64,000 nt of DNA. Origin: Tilletia caries. Taxonomy: Eukaryota > Basidiomycota > Exobasidiomycetes > Tilletiales > Tilletiaceae. Both the position numbers and the translations under genes were made by a program. The notes beneath the pieces are model-generated. The model was not told where the DNA came from, searched no databases, and worked only from the letters and a program-made list of their open reading frames with translations. This document shows positions 11,376 to 21,838 of the stretch, in pieces; the stretch's first letter is position 1, and each line of letters begins with the position of its first letter. Location: NCBI GenBank assembly GCA_032718865.1, contig JALUTQ010000001.1, positions 1,302,001 to 1,366,000 of the forward strand, written 5' to 3'.

Positions 11376-11880
11376 TCGCAAAAAGCGGACGCCCGTATCG
11401 CCCTCGTCATTTTTCCACGTGGCGACGAAACTGGATCACGTGACCCCACTATCCATTCAACCCCACTTCCAGCTCGGCGGGGGGGGCAAAGCCCCCCCCG
11501 AAACCCCCCCAACCAAAAGGACAACCTGTCCGTCTCCATTGCTGTCATGCTTAATCCTGTCCGCTACGCGCTAACTCTAACCCGCAAAAAAAAAATGGTC
11601 AACATGATCCTAACTTAGCAACCAAGTCAAAAAAAGGGAAAAAAGAATGACAGAAAAAGGATTCTAACCGTGGACCTGCAGGACAGCAAGCCACATCACT
11701 AACCGCACAGTTATGAGGGAAAGTTGATGCAGATTCCAATTTCTGACGGATTTTAAACAACCCTTACGTGATCGCGTGAAAAGATAGTAATCAAAGCGCG
11801 CCAAGGCGCGCTCAAACTCCGAAACGCCGGATCCACGTGGAAAATTGACGAGGGCGATACGGTCCTTGCAAAAAGCGCTC
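11376..11880. repeat. Inverted repeat pair flanking a C/G-rich core
   Basis: About 50 bp at 11376-11427 recur inverted at about 11826-11880. They share CGTATCGCCCTCGTCA and TTTCCACGTGG. Between them is a G-tract/C-tract hairpin (about 11478-11510) and a tRNA-like segment. It may be a small mobile element; I did not find a clean target-site duplication. Confidence 0.5.
11645..11725 (-). other. tRNA-like (SINE-type) remnant
   Basis: On the minus strand a D-arm-like GCGGTTAGTGATG is followed by a possible anticodon arm, CTTGC-TGTCCT-GCAGG, and a B-box-like GGTTAGAATCC. The spacing suits a tRNA promoter. The anticodon loop has six bases instead of seven and the B box has one mismatch, so this is a tRNA pseudogene or the head of a tRNA-derived SINE rather than a working tRNA. 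Confidence 0.35.
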
Positions 11881-11889
11881 AAACTAGTG

Positions 11890-12124
11890 GTCACTATCTC
11901 AACTTTTCATTTCATAACTAAACTATACTTTGATTTGAGATTGCTGATCTTCCATCGGCCCTCTCTTTCTCTGACCTACAGGCGACACGCTCCGAAAACC
12001 CCGTCAACGATCGGTCACGAGCACCCGCAAGTTAATCGGCCACAAAAAGGCTCGACCCGGCATGCTTCGCGCTTTCTCACCTGAGCAACAGGGAAGAGCG
12101 AAGTTGAACCAGCATTCAGTACGA
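11890..12124. other. No recognisable feature
   Basis: A short stretch with TTCACT-like repeats that resembles the nearby MITE, then unique sequence. No exon is supported. Confidence 0.3.
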
Positions 12125-12390
12125 TTATGAATGGAGTATGGATGAAAGGGAAGAAGATGCACTTCCGTCCTCTTTGCTGTTCGGCTCCCCGCAAAAACAG
12201 TCGATATCGTCAATGTTGCAAGGCATGACAGCCGTCGTCGCTGGAATTCCCTCGGGGCTATTCAGACTCCTTCTGTCTTTCCTTCCCTTCGAAAGCTCGT
12301 CCAACAATGTCTGCCATTTTGCCTTCTTCCTGGGAATGAAAGCCATCGCAGAGTCATGTATGCCAGTGAGGTCCTCCGGGAAGTCATGTG
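12125..12390 (-). CDS. Unrecognised exon fragment
   Basis: After an AG at about 12391 the minus strand reads PHDFPEDLTGIHDSAM, then a basic stretch FIPRKKAKWQTLLDELSKGR. It ends in an acidic, Ser-rich tail with DIDDIDCFCGEPNSKEDGS-like composition and a stop at 12125. Codon use and composition look real, but I do not know the family. Upstream it is cut by a transposon fragment that begins at 12412, so the 5' part is lost. Confidence 0.35.
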
Positions 12391-12411
12391 GCTGAAGTAA
12401 GAAAGAGAGAG

Positions 12412-12640
12412 TAAGGTTGTCCCCGGAGTTGGCGCGCAGCTGGGGTTTTGCGGACTCCGCACTCCTCCGATGGAGAGCTCCGCCTCCGGCGGAGCGCGGA
12501 GCCCACTTTTGAGAGATTTTTGATGTAGAAAAGTGCAGAGTCTGCCGGGAAGACTCCGTCGGAGTTCACGCGGAGCGCGGAGCCCATTCATGGACCCACT
12601 TGCCATAAGTGCGGAGCGCGGAGTCCTCAAAATGATGTGA
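12412..12640 (+). mobile_element. Truncated copy of the TAAGGTTGTCCCCGG family
   Basis: Begins with TAAGGTTGTCCCCGGAGT, the terminal repeat of the complete element at 34694-35373. It keeps the CTCCGCGCTCCG-type interior repeats for about 230 bp. No CAACCTTA end follows, so the far end is missing. Confidence 0.7.
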
Positions 12641-12936
12641 GTATGTGACAATTCTGGCGGAAATTCTGCGGAATTTGGACGGAGCTGTGAGGTTACGTGA
12701 CAGTCGAAACTAGGGGTCACGTGATCTTATTTTGGGTGCGGCGAAAGTTCCGCGGAAATGTGCGGACTTCCGAGAAAATAGGCATCGCCGAGACACGCTC
12801 AGGGAAAAAAGAGACACCATCATCCGTTGAGAACTTCAAAATAGCACTGGAGCCAATATCGCGACAATGCCGGACGGTGAAATTATAGCTCTGATTGTGT
12901 TAGAGTCACTCTGAAAACAGCTTATATCACTACCGG

Positions 12937-14587
12937 CAGAGGTCGGCGTGGTTAGGTATTGCCGTATGCCTGTATTGGATGTTTGGGGTCCCATACCCAT
13001 ACCTACGGGTATACCAACTTTTAAACGAGACCCATACCCATGCCCAAGAGTATACTCACGAGCTCAGGCTGGCGAATGACTCCACTGTCGAGAGGCTGAG
13101 TGTGATGAGCTCAATGTGAGCTCGAGGGAAACTGAGTCGATGTCGAGAGAGAGTCCTGAGAATGAGAGAAAGGAGCCTTGAACGAGAGCTGAGAGTCTGA
13201 AGGAGTGTGTATATTCGTCGATGTCTCTAGGAAGGATGGCGGGCCAGGCGGACCGCCATACTATATACAAATACAAGTGAGAAATAGGAGAAAGGGGCTT
13301 CGCTACCGCGAGATGAGATGGATACGGGGCCAGCTCCTTACACTGAGCCTCCAATTCCTTCGGAGTCTATATCCGTGATCCTGTTCTTGGCCTCGCCCCT
13401 CTGCAGCGCCGTCCAGGCCCGTCTTCTCCGCCTCCCGCATCCTGAAAGGTCTCTGAACCGCCGGCTGAGGCCTTCACTTTCACTTTCACTATACTTTGTC
13501 CGAAAAATTGCTCACTATCTTCACTTGCCGAGCTCTGACCCAAACTCATACATGATTTATCACATGAGTGCCTGCCCAAATCGAAAACTCATACATGAAT
13601 AACATGAGATGATCATATACGGAGTAGACTTTCTGAAACACTTCATAATTTGACGGAGCACGGAGTAAGTTTTCTCTGGTGCTCCTTATAGTGACGGAGT
13701 ACGGAGTAAGATGCTGGTGTAACTAGGCTATTTTTTTTTTTGCCAGTTACGGTCTCTGAGTGACCCAACATCACTCCCAGGCTCTTATGTGTGATTTATA
13801 CCTGTTCTCAATGACTGCCGTAAGAATTCAGAATTTTGAGGCACGCCTGTTTATACCTAAGTATACCCACATATACCCGGGTAAACGCGAGGGTACTGTC
13901 TGAAAACATTGAAGCATTCTTCTGTGTCTGAAAACATTGAAGCACTTCAATTGCCCATGACGTTCTGGGCCCTGGAATGGTACTGCAGTCATTGGCGTTG
14001 TGTAATGGCGCCCCAGGCCAGTTCTTGTGGGTTTTTGAGGGCCTATACTATGCTTCAGGATCCTGAAGCAACTTAAGGCTCCGAGCTCCTACTGAGAATC
14101 TCCTCACACCTTGACAACCATCTTTTTCTCCCAAATAACTCCTTATATTACAGCACGGGTCATCTCTCCTACTTGCATGGCACAATCTGGCCTGGTTTCT
14201 TGGTTTCTTACTTGGTTTCGATGTCTGACGGCGCGTCAGGCCAGTTTTCGTGTTTCTGCCAGGATTCGAGTTGCTTGAGGATCCTGAAGCAACTAAAGGC
14301 TCCGAGCTCCTACTGAGATTCAATATCACACTGAATCTCACACATAACCGGCTGCAGCACCGCTCACGCTCTGGAACGTCATGAACAACCTTAACAACGC
14401 TATCATTCTTTGATACAGGCAGAAAAAATGGTTACATAAGATTTTTTAAGCTGGTACATGGGTATACCTAGGTATATTATGGGTATAGCCTTGGGTGTGG
14501 GTATGGGCCCCGTCAGAAAAATTGGCATACCCGCGGGTATGGGTATGGGACCCCAAATACCCAATACCTAACCCACGCCGACCTCTG
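12937..14587. mobile_element. 1.65-kb element with CAGAGGTCGGCGTGG inverted ends
   Basis: The left end is CAGAGGTCGGCGTGGTTAGG and the right end reads CAGAGGTCGGCGTGGGTTAG on the other strand. Inside each end, blocks of CCCATACCCATACC and GGTATGGGTATGGG recur in inverted orientation. CAGAG-type ends fit hAT elements. The flanking 8-mers (ACTACCGG, AGCACAGG) do not match. The interior shows no transposase and carries fragments of other families (13460-13540, 13620-13720), so it is a non-autonomous or composite copy. Confidence 0.55.
14052..14320. repeat. Spaced direct repeat
   Basis: A block of about 43 bp at 14052-14094 recurs at 14273-14316. Both contain GGATCCTGAAGCAACT and then AAGGCTCCGAGCTCCTACTG. 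It lies inside the 1.65-kb element. Confidence 0.6.
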
Positions 14588-15825
14588 AGCACAGGTGACT
14601 CGGAGCAGCGCTTAAGAGGAGTGTGGGGGTAACCCAGAGACACGGTGGACACGTGTGTTGGCGTTGCAATTTGAGCTTTTGAAGAGAGGGGCAGAGGGAA
14701 GCAGGAGAGAGGAGAGCGCAAAGCAGTGGACAGAGGGAAACGCAGGCGGAAGGGCCCCGGGGGCAGAGAGATCAGAATTCATGCTCGACACGTTTTGATT
14801 TCATCCTTCCAGTTTCACTACGGTTGCGTGGGGCTTTACGCGCAGCCAAAGATTCGCTGGCGCTGCTCGGCCTGCTGCAGCGCTAATCGCAAGTTCTGGA
14901 CGATGTTCCCGCTGGCCAAGACGGGGTATCAGCAGCAGCAGGCGGAACAATCGAAGAAGGACGGCAAGAAGCGCCAGTTTTCTCCATCTCTATCGAGCGC
15001 AGCCCTACGCAAACGCCAAAACCCTGCCCTCGACGCCACTGGCTTTTGCACAGGTTGCGCTGCAACTCAGAGCCTGACGCATCGGGCTCAGGCAACAAGA
15101 TAATCTGATATGTGTTCCTTGATCTTGTCTATCTTCTATCGGCTTCCATTGATCATTCTCGTGGCTCGTTCGCTCCCCTTTTCCAGCTCTCATATCTCAT
15201 ACCTCGCCAGTAATAAAACACTCATTGACTGCAGAATGCAGCAAAGTATGGAGTATTAACCACCAGAAGATTATGGCAAAAAACCGAGACGCCTATGTCT
15301 TCCGGTGGCGGCCAGGTGGTACCCACATGTGTGGCAGCTCCGTCTAGACGGCGTCGTGGAGCAAGATGTCCTGAATCTCCCCTGAAAGTGCAGCGATGTG
15401 AACGTGCAATTCGTTGTGCTGCGGCTCGCGCTGAGCCTGTCCAGATCTAGCCCAGCACCGTACTCCGCAAAGTTTCGTAGAGAGGCGCCGAGCCCGACTA
15501 CTTCTGGGGCGTGTGAGTGCGCAAAAAGCCGACCTTGAACGTAGAGCTGAGGTGGGATCTTTTTTTTCAGACCAGGCGTACGGATGTAATGGGCGTTTCA
15601 TATTTGTGGGAGGGGTTGGAGGGTGAAATCTAGCTGCGCAAGAAAGACGAAATGAAGCGTCCTAAATGTACAGGGTTGTCGATGTCGAGGTACTCTTTTT
15701 GCTCCAGTTTCTCAAAGAGAGATCGATACTTCGATGTCGTCGAGCCCTATAAATCGTGTATCGACCCATTAGCCACTGAATACGTTGGTTGCATGAATAA
15801 ACCTCTATTCACTATTGTAGCCTGA
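14588..15825. other. Mostly gene-free; two unrecognised open frames
   Basis: On the + strand 14726-15103 is open for 125 codons and includes a Cys-containing run, RWRCSACCSANRKFW, and a Gln/Lys-rich part. An AG at about 14810 could start an exon there. On the minus strand 15344-15601 is open for 85 codons. I recognise neither, and neither has neighbours that suggest a job. Confidence 0.3.
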
Positions 15826-15959
15826 TGTAAGGTTTACTGTGTTTGAGATGTCTGATGGTCGTCGTATTGCAAGAAAGGAGAGTGAAGGATGGGTCTACAT
15901 GCGTATGAAAGTCTCAAATGAGGCTATGGAGTAGGCTCAACCGAGTACTTGTTACAACA
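15826..15959 (-). repeat. 3' LTR of the gag-only element
   Basis: Starts TGTTGTAACAAGTACTCGG and ends AAACCTTACA on the minus strand. The first bases recur at the other end of the element at 18010-18033. Confidence 0.6.
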
Positions 15960-15999
15960 TCCCCCACAAAAAGATCCCTGAGCGTCCGCGCGAACCTCT

Positions 16000-17921
16000 C
16001 TAGTAGTCGGACGCCGAGCCTCTGTCGCTGTTGTCCTCGGTGTAGTAGGCGTCCGCCATAGTCGGTCCGCCGCGTTCCCATTCGAGTGGTGAAAGGGCTG
16101 GCGAGTCGTCTTCCATTGAGATTTTCGTTGCTCGGGCGCATACCACCCGCTGTGGTTCGCTCTCATCTTCGTACTTTGATACCCGGACTCGTTTTGCGTG
16201 AATCACTCGCGTCACATTGTTGACTCCAGATCCTGCTGAACGCGGGCCATTCTCCAATGTCATCTGCACCTGCCTAACGACCGGAGGGTCCTCATTTCGG
16301 TGGTCCATATCCTCCATCGTTGCCAGCACCGATCGCACGCGCCGGATGTCCTCTTCGCGTTGTGGACACTTGTGCTTGAAGTAGCCAGGTTCGTGGCAAT
16401 GATAACAAAGGCTCTTCTCTCGGTCCTTCTTTCGCGCCGAGCTGTCCGAATTCGTGAGCGTGGGCTGCCCATAGGAACGCGCGATGTGTTCCGGCTTCCA
16501 TCCAGTATTGTGCTTGACGATAGGTGGATTATTCTGCTTTGCCTGACCCGACTGATTTGACTGGCTGTTCCCTGAAAACACGGCGATGGCCTCCCTCGTC
16601 TGTTGTTCGTTGCCGAGAAGCTGGGATCGGTAGGCCGGCCAGTCTTCTTCTTGACGATACACGTTCAGCAGCGTGCGCCAGTCTGCGGGTAGACCGTTGT
16701 GTACCGTCTGAATGGCGTCCTTGATCGTCATCAAGATCCGTGCCGACTCTGGATTCGGATTGTCGAAGTCCGTGTGTCCTGCCGCCATTGCCTTGGAGAC
16801 TTGAAGCTCCGAAACCAGCTTGTATTTGTCGAAGAGATACGTTTCAAGGGACTCCTCTTGAGGCTTGAACTTACGGTGGTCGACATCATCCTGCACGAGG
16901 GTAGCGTCACGCATGAAGGCTTGGAACGCACGATTGCGGAACTCCTTCAGCGTTGCTGGGCGGGGAATCAGCTCGTCCAGCCATTGCCTGGGCCACTTGG
17001 AGAAGCAATCAGGCAGACCTGAGAAAACCTCCGCCTCTGTGGCTCCCGAGTATGCTTGGTACTGCACGACGCCGCGCCACCAGCTGAATATGTCGCTACC
17101 TTTGTCCGGCTCGTACAGGCCGATGTCGCTTGGCTTAGCGGATGTGAAGCGTCGTGGGCGAAGCCCTTTGGAGGTACCTGGTCCTGCCGTTAGATGCGCG
17201 CCTCTTGGTGTCGTCAGGGGATTCACAATGTCTAATCGAGGCGCAAAGTGTGTAGTCGCAGCCGCCTGATCTGGTTGAGGGCGATGTGTGCAGTCGTAGG
17301 CGGTTTGATCTTCAGCGCCAAGGAAAACACGAGCTGCGTTCGATCGTCGCGACTGTTTCAGCCGGTTGGTTGCGTGCGTGGTCGGTCTAGACGCGTCCGA
17401 TGCACGAAGATGATCCTGCGCCAGAATGGCCTGTATGCGCTCTTCGTGCTGCAGCTGGGTGACGCGCATTTATTCTTGAAACATCTGCGTGATGGCCGCA
17501 ATGTCTCCTGCGACTGCTGGGCCAGTCGGGCGCTGATCGCCTCCATCCTCTCCTCCATCCGGTCGGAAGGTGAAACTCGGGCATCTTCCTCGTGTCCCTG
17601 AGCTGAGTGGCCGAGGAGATGCTGCTGCCTCGAGTCGTCACCGTCCTGGAAGGTCTTTTCGGTGCCTTGACCGTCGTCGGGCTCGCTGCGCTTGACGCCG
17701 CGGGGAAGCTCTGCGGTCAAGAGCGCTGCAAACGTGCGTGCAGGAGTCGTGCCGAAAGGTTGGAGTGATTGGACCGTGCTTGAACTAATGGCGGCAAAAG
17801 GGGTGGAGGAAGTCGGGGCCCTGCTGCTCGCGCTTGTGCTTCGAAGTCCTGATCTGGCCACAGGAGCGCGTCGGCTGCTAGCGCCTGATCCGAGCTGGAA
17901 CGAAGGAGGTGTGTTGCTCAT
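16000..17921 (-). pseudogene. Retrotransposon Gag with zinc knuckle
   Basis: Gag builds the particle that packages retroelement RNA. The likely start is the ATG at 17921 (MSNTPPSFQLG). A Ser/Pro-rich N-terminus is followed by a helical Gln-rich part (TQLQHEERIQAILAQDH). The capsid-like region holds SDIFSWWRGVVQYQAY and PRQWLDELIPRPATL. A CCHC zinc knuckle, CYHCHEPGYFKHKC, lies near 16370-16410, and the stop is at 16000. A frameshift near 17515 and a TAA at about 17470 split it into two open parts. No pol follows. Confidence 0.8.
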
Positions 17922-18038
17922 GTCGGTGTCGGCAAAAGAAGGTGGTGCGCTGCGTATCGTTCGTAAGCTGTCGTGAGCTCGACGCTCGTCTTTTGTCGCA
18001 TCGTCCGGTTGGCTCAACCGAGTACTTGCTACACCTGA

Positions 18039-18560
18039 AGTACCGGAAGATTTCAATAGTGTACAAGAGAGAATGCAGACTACAGAGAGACACGGAATCG
18101 GAGATGAGAGAGTGAAATGAACCCGTTTCTCCTCCAGGTACTGCTTATCAAGAAATTCTCATCGCCATGACACACGGGGCACGCGTACTCGACTGGGTCA
18201 TTCACACTGATCTATTTCTGCGAGAAAATTCCTTCCGACGGTTGCTGTCTAGTTATTTGAATTAGCTCGGATGAACGTGATAACGTGACTTTTTCCATCG
18301 ATAGCGCCGTAAATTACGACGCGCCAGCGGATGAGTTTATGGTACCCATCTATATGTCAAGAGGAGTTCACAAATGGCATGCTGTATATTCCTTGCTGGA
18401 TAGAATGACGGTGAGCAATCAGAAGGCTGAAAGGATCCGTTTTGAGCGCGGCGACGCGGAGACGGGCTCGGCTGACGTTTAATTTCACATGTTGCATCAC
18501 TCCTTTGATGGCTCGCTCCCCTTTGTGTCCTGTTCATTTCTCTCTGATTTCACGCACCAT
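18039..18560. other. No recognisable feature
   Basis: Sequence between the retroelement flank and the distal exon of the recombinase region. I see no gene or repeat. Confidence 0.3.
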
Positions 18561-18642
18561 CTATGTGGACAAGAAGAACTCCAGATCACTTGATAGCGCT
18601 TTCAATTTGAGCATCGGGCAGCAACTCACGGCACATATATCT

Positions 18643-19090
18643 TCATGAGTTAAATCCACCTGACCACGTTTTCTGTAACCGAGCAGCGCTTGCCGGCGCT
18701 GAATGATGCTTCTGGAACAATTGCGATTTGCGACAGACGCCTGTTTCCTTCTCCGTGAAGCGAAGTTCCGTAAGCTCCAGAAGAAGTTCGGTACCGATGG
18801 CGAGCATCCATGCGCCCCTCTCGCCCTCGTACCATTCTCGAGCAATCTTCTGCCCCAGCATCTCTTTTTCGCGCGCTTCGATGCGGCCCTGCAGGTCCAC
18901 GAGGCGCCGCACAGCGTGATCGAGGTCTGTTGACGCAAGGACAGTATATCCGCCATCTTGTGCAGCTACTATATTGCCTCCCGCACGCAACCGAAGTGGA
19001 TGGATGCATTGGCGGGCTCGACAGATTCCTCTCCCAGGCCGGCCTCTATACCACCACGGAAGGAATTGAACTCGGCGGACAGTACCGTGC
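18643..19090 (-). CDS. Coiled-coil exon, possible 3' part of the recombinase gene
   Basis: After an acceptor ending TTTCATTCAG (about 19092, minus strand) there is an open stretch that continues, with one frame change, into an alpha-helical region holding LDHAVRRLVDLQGRIEAREK and LAIGTELLLELTELRFTEKE. It ends at 18643. It lies on the same strand as, and downstream of, the DUF3435 recombinase, with transposon fragments between. It may be that gene's distal exon, or part of a neighbouring gene. I do not recognise the domain. Confidence 0.35.
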
Positions 19091-19279
19091 CTGAATGAAA
19101 GTTGAAATGAGACATGTCATCTGTCAGTCGTGGACACTGGACGGTGACATGATGAGTGCGAGATTGGGGAAGGCACTCACCGTTGCCGATGGCTTCATCC
19201 ATAATAAGCGTCGAGGAAAGTGCGGTGGTGTGTGCCGTGCCTGACGATAACGGCGTCCATGAGCAACATATGTCACTAC

Positions 19280-19450
19280 TGCGTTCCGACGGAACTCCGC
19301 GGAATTCCGAGCTCCGCGTACACGGAACACGGAGTAGCATCTTGAAAAGCGACAGAAGGGGTTTGAAATTGTGTAAAATTCCGTCGAAACGCGGAGCTCT
19401 CTTTTTGCACCTGTCTGTCTTATTCTGCGGAGTCAAAATTGAGGCGGAAT
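19280..19450. mobile_element. Fragment of the TAAGGTTGTCCCCGG family
   Basis: Contains GTTCCGACGGAACTCCGCGG, AGCTCCGCGTACACGGAACA and ATTCCGTCGAAACGCGGAGC, all similar to the interior of 34694-35373. Neither end is present. Confidence 0.5.
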
Positions 19451-19534
19451 TTGAAGTGCGGAGGTTGATCGAACTGATGACGCGTGCGTCATGGATGTAT
19501 GAGACGGTGGGCGGCATGTAAGGATGGTATGAAT

Positions 19535-19590
19535 TAAGCTTCGGAGTGGGTTTCCGGGAGTTCCACAATTATCCGGGGACTCGCTTCGGG
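19535..19590. mobile_element. Short fragment of the 788-bp hAT-like family
   Basis: CGGAGTGGGTTTCCGGGAGTT and CGGGGACTCG resemble the region just inside the family's terminal repeat. Only about 50 bp are present. Confidence 0.4.
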
Positions 19591-19933
19591 GCAGCACAAG
19601 TGTATTTTCGGCTGAGAACGCCCTCGAACAAGCTGGGTGGAGGAGGCGAGGCTGGCCCGCGCGTATCGACTGCAATTTTAAGCTTCCATGGAAATCAAAA
19701 ACGTCGCCTCTTAAGCTAGGCCATCTTGCTGCCTCTTCTGAGTCCTGTTTCTGTATAGTTGAGTGTCATTCATGCCGATGGACGATAATGGTGTGCACGA
19801 TGCGGTGTATCTCCACGGCGTGGTTGGTCCTTTATTGTTTTCGAGCTCGATTTCCGCCTGCTCATCGGAGGTGAGTGTCCACGGCCGATTCGAAACGTCT
19901 GCCCCTGTGATTGGACGAGGGGACTTGCCATGC

Positions 19934-21838
19934 TTAATGCTTTTGCTCTCTGCGCAACACCTCCATGGCGCGCACGTCATATCCACTCCACTGGAGATAA
20001 AAGGAGTTGGAGCGGTCGATGGTCGCCCGCGCCTCCGGACCGATGTCCTCCTCCAACGCCAAGGCCGTGACATTCACGTTCGCCGTGTCGTGTGAGTAAT
20101 GTCTGTAAGGAATAGAAACCATGTCATTTCAATATAACCGCAAAGAAATCAAAACCCCGTATTGCAAAGAACTTACTTCCGCACAAGACCTCTGTGCAGG
20201 TCCTGGCCCAGCAGCTGCTTGGCCGCCTCCGCGCCCTGAGTCAGCGCCATCCGATTACCGGCCTCGTGTCGGAAGGCGTAGGACCCGGACCCAGGGAGGC
20301 CAGCCTCCTCGCACAATGACCCGATCACCGAGGCCATGTTGCTTCCTTGAAGCGGCTTATTGGGCAGCAACCCACTGAGGCCCTGCCCTGCCGACAAAAA
20401 GAGGGGCCCGTCGCCCAACACGCGAAAGACAGAAGCCTTGCTGTTCAGGAAGTCGTCGATTGTCCTGATAGAACGACCGGTCTCCGCCTCGACAACGCCG
20501 CCTCTGAACGCGAGCAGAGGGATCAAGCAGGCGGTGAGATCGAACGGGGCATTGTTACTCTAGAGGAAGACATAATCAGGGTCAGTGCGTGACTGCGTTC
20601 TGCGCAGTTAAATGAGAGGGACGAGCACTGACCTTCGTTGCAGAATGAATTATCCACTTCTGCTGGCGGGCCTCCTTCGAAACCTGATTCCATCCCTTCA
20701 GAGAATTGATTTCTAGCTCGATCGTAAACGCGAACTGACCGCGCTTGACGATGGTTATGTCTTGATCCTTAGCATATGCTGAGTCCCGCTCGTACTGGAC
20801 GAGAGACGACGGCCGTAGACCCGTGTAAAACGAGATCAGGAGCAAAGCTTGCAGCTGAAGGCCGGATTGAACCGCGTACGCAGATCGGTTCATGCGCTCT
20901 TCGTTCTAATGAAGAAAGAGGTCAATGAATGCTCCTGTGACAGCCGCAGGTCTGTACCCAACTTACAACCAGGAGGAGTATGGTCAGCTCCGGCCGTCCA
21001 TAGAGCTTGCTTTTCTGTTTGTGTCGATCGAGCTTCAAGCTGGTGATTAATGTCGAGCAGAACATCCGAAGTTTGAAGTACAGCCCGTCCTGGCGTGATG
21101 CCATTCGACCCCGCAAAATCTCGCCAACCCTTTCCACCGTGCCGAGCTCCATCATGACTCCGCTGATCAGCATTTTGTTCCACCACATGAGCGTCTGGGC
21201 CTTCATCGTCCCACGGGTGTGGATCGTATTATTAACTCGGAACTGCTGGAAACGACCAGGCATTTGTGTTAGAGACTTAGAGTTAGCAACAAGAGAGAGG
21301 CAATGATCAGCACTTACAGAAAGATACGAGCTCAACCGCTAATAGAGATCCTCATCGTCGACCCAAGGGTTTACTGTCGGTTATGCCTTCGCACAATAGA
21401 TCTGGAAATTTTGGAGAAACGCATGTAAATGACGCCATGCAGTTGGGCCTGTGAAAAGTACGCAAGAGTAAGAGTAGTTAGATAAGTCAGTTGGGGTTAC
21501 GTCCTGGGTTGAGGACTTACCTGTGTCAACCGTGTCTTCCGCCTTCGCAGAGAGTGCGAAGGGTGGGGGTGGCGCAGCTGCGCGTTGGGGAAGGCGTGCT
21601 TGCCTGCTTGGGGTGCTGGGTGGGGGATTTCCTGCACGTCGGAGTCCCTGGAAGAGTCGAGATCGACGAATGCTTCGCGCTGGGCTGCTTCGAGCTCGGC
21701 ATAGGCAGCCTTCCACCGCGGGACACTCTCCGCCTCCAGTCGGGCGAGCTCATTTTTGCTTGGCGTCCCTGTGACCCTGTCGTCTTGATCTCGGCCGAGC
21801 TTTTCGAAAGCGGCCTCCCGTTCTTGTAGTTGATCCAT
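19934..21838 (-). pseudogene. DUF3435-type tyrosine recombinase
   Basis: DUF3435 recombinases cut and join DNA through a tyrosine nucleophile; Starship captains of ascomycetes belong here. Exons, in order: 21838-21521 (coiled coil), 21448 on, 21245-20967, 20905-20633, 20559-20177, 20102-19934, all with GT-AG introns. Motifs: KLYGRPELTILLLV, FYTGLRPSSL (first catalytic Arg), INSLKGWNQ, NNAPFDLTACLIPLLAFRGG, YAFRHEAGNRMA (box with His/Arg), LLGQDL, and HYSHDTANVNV with the likely nucleophile Tyr. The four exons from 21245 to 20102 keep phase exactly. Exon 2 holds two in-frame stops (KA-TAA-PTVNPWVDDEDLY-TAG), so the full-length protein is broken unless translation starts downstream. An A-run near 19944 probably shifts the frame, since an acidic stretch continues beyond the stop. 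Confidence 0.8.

Larger units (their letters stand above)
15826..18033 (-). mobile_element. Gag-only LTR retrotransposon with 5-bp duplication
   Basis: On the + strand CCTGA lies at both flanks (15821-15825 and 18034-18038) and the element starts and ends TGT...ACA. A 3' LTR of about 134 bp lies at 15826-15959, preceded (minus strand) by a GTGGGGGA polypurine tract. At the 5' side only the first bases of the LTR are recognisable (about 18010-18033, with CAAGTACTCGGTTGAGCC). Only gag lies between; protease, reverse transcriptase and integrase are absent. It would need another element's enzymes to move. Confidence 0.65.

Noticed and set aside
12937..14587. Clean hAT insertion with an 8-bp duplication
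   Set aside because: The flanks ACTACCGG and AGCACAGG do not match, so only the inverted ends support it.
18034..21838. A whole Starship
   Set aside because: Only a captain-like recombinase is visible; no insertion borders or cargo set can be shown inside the window.
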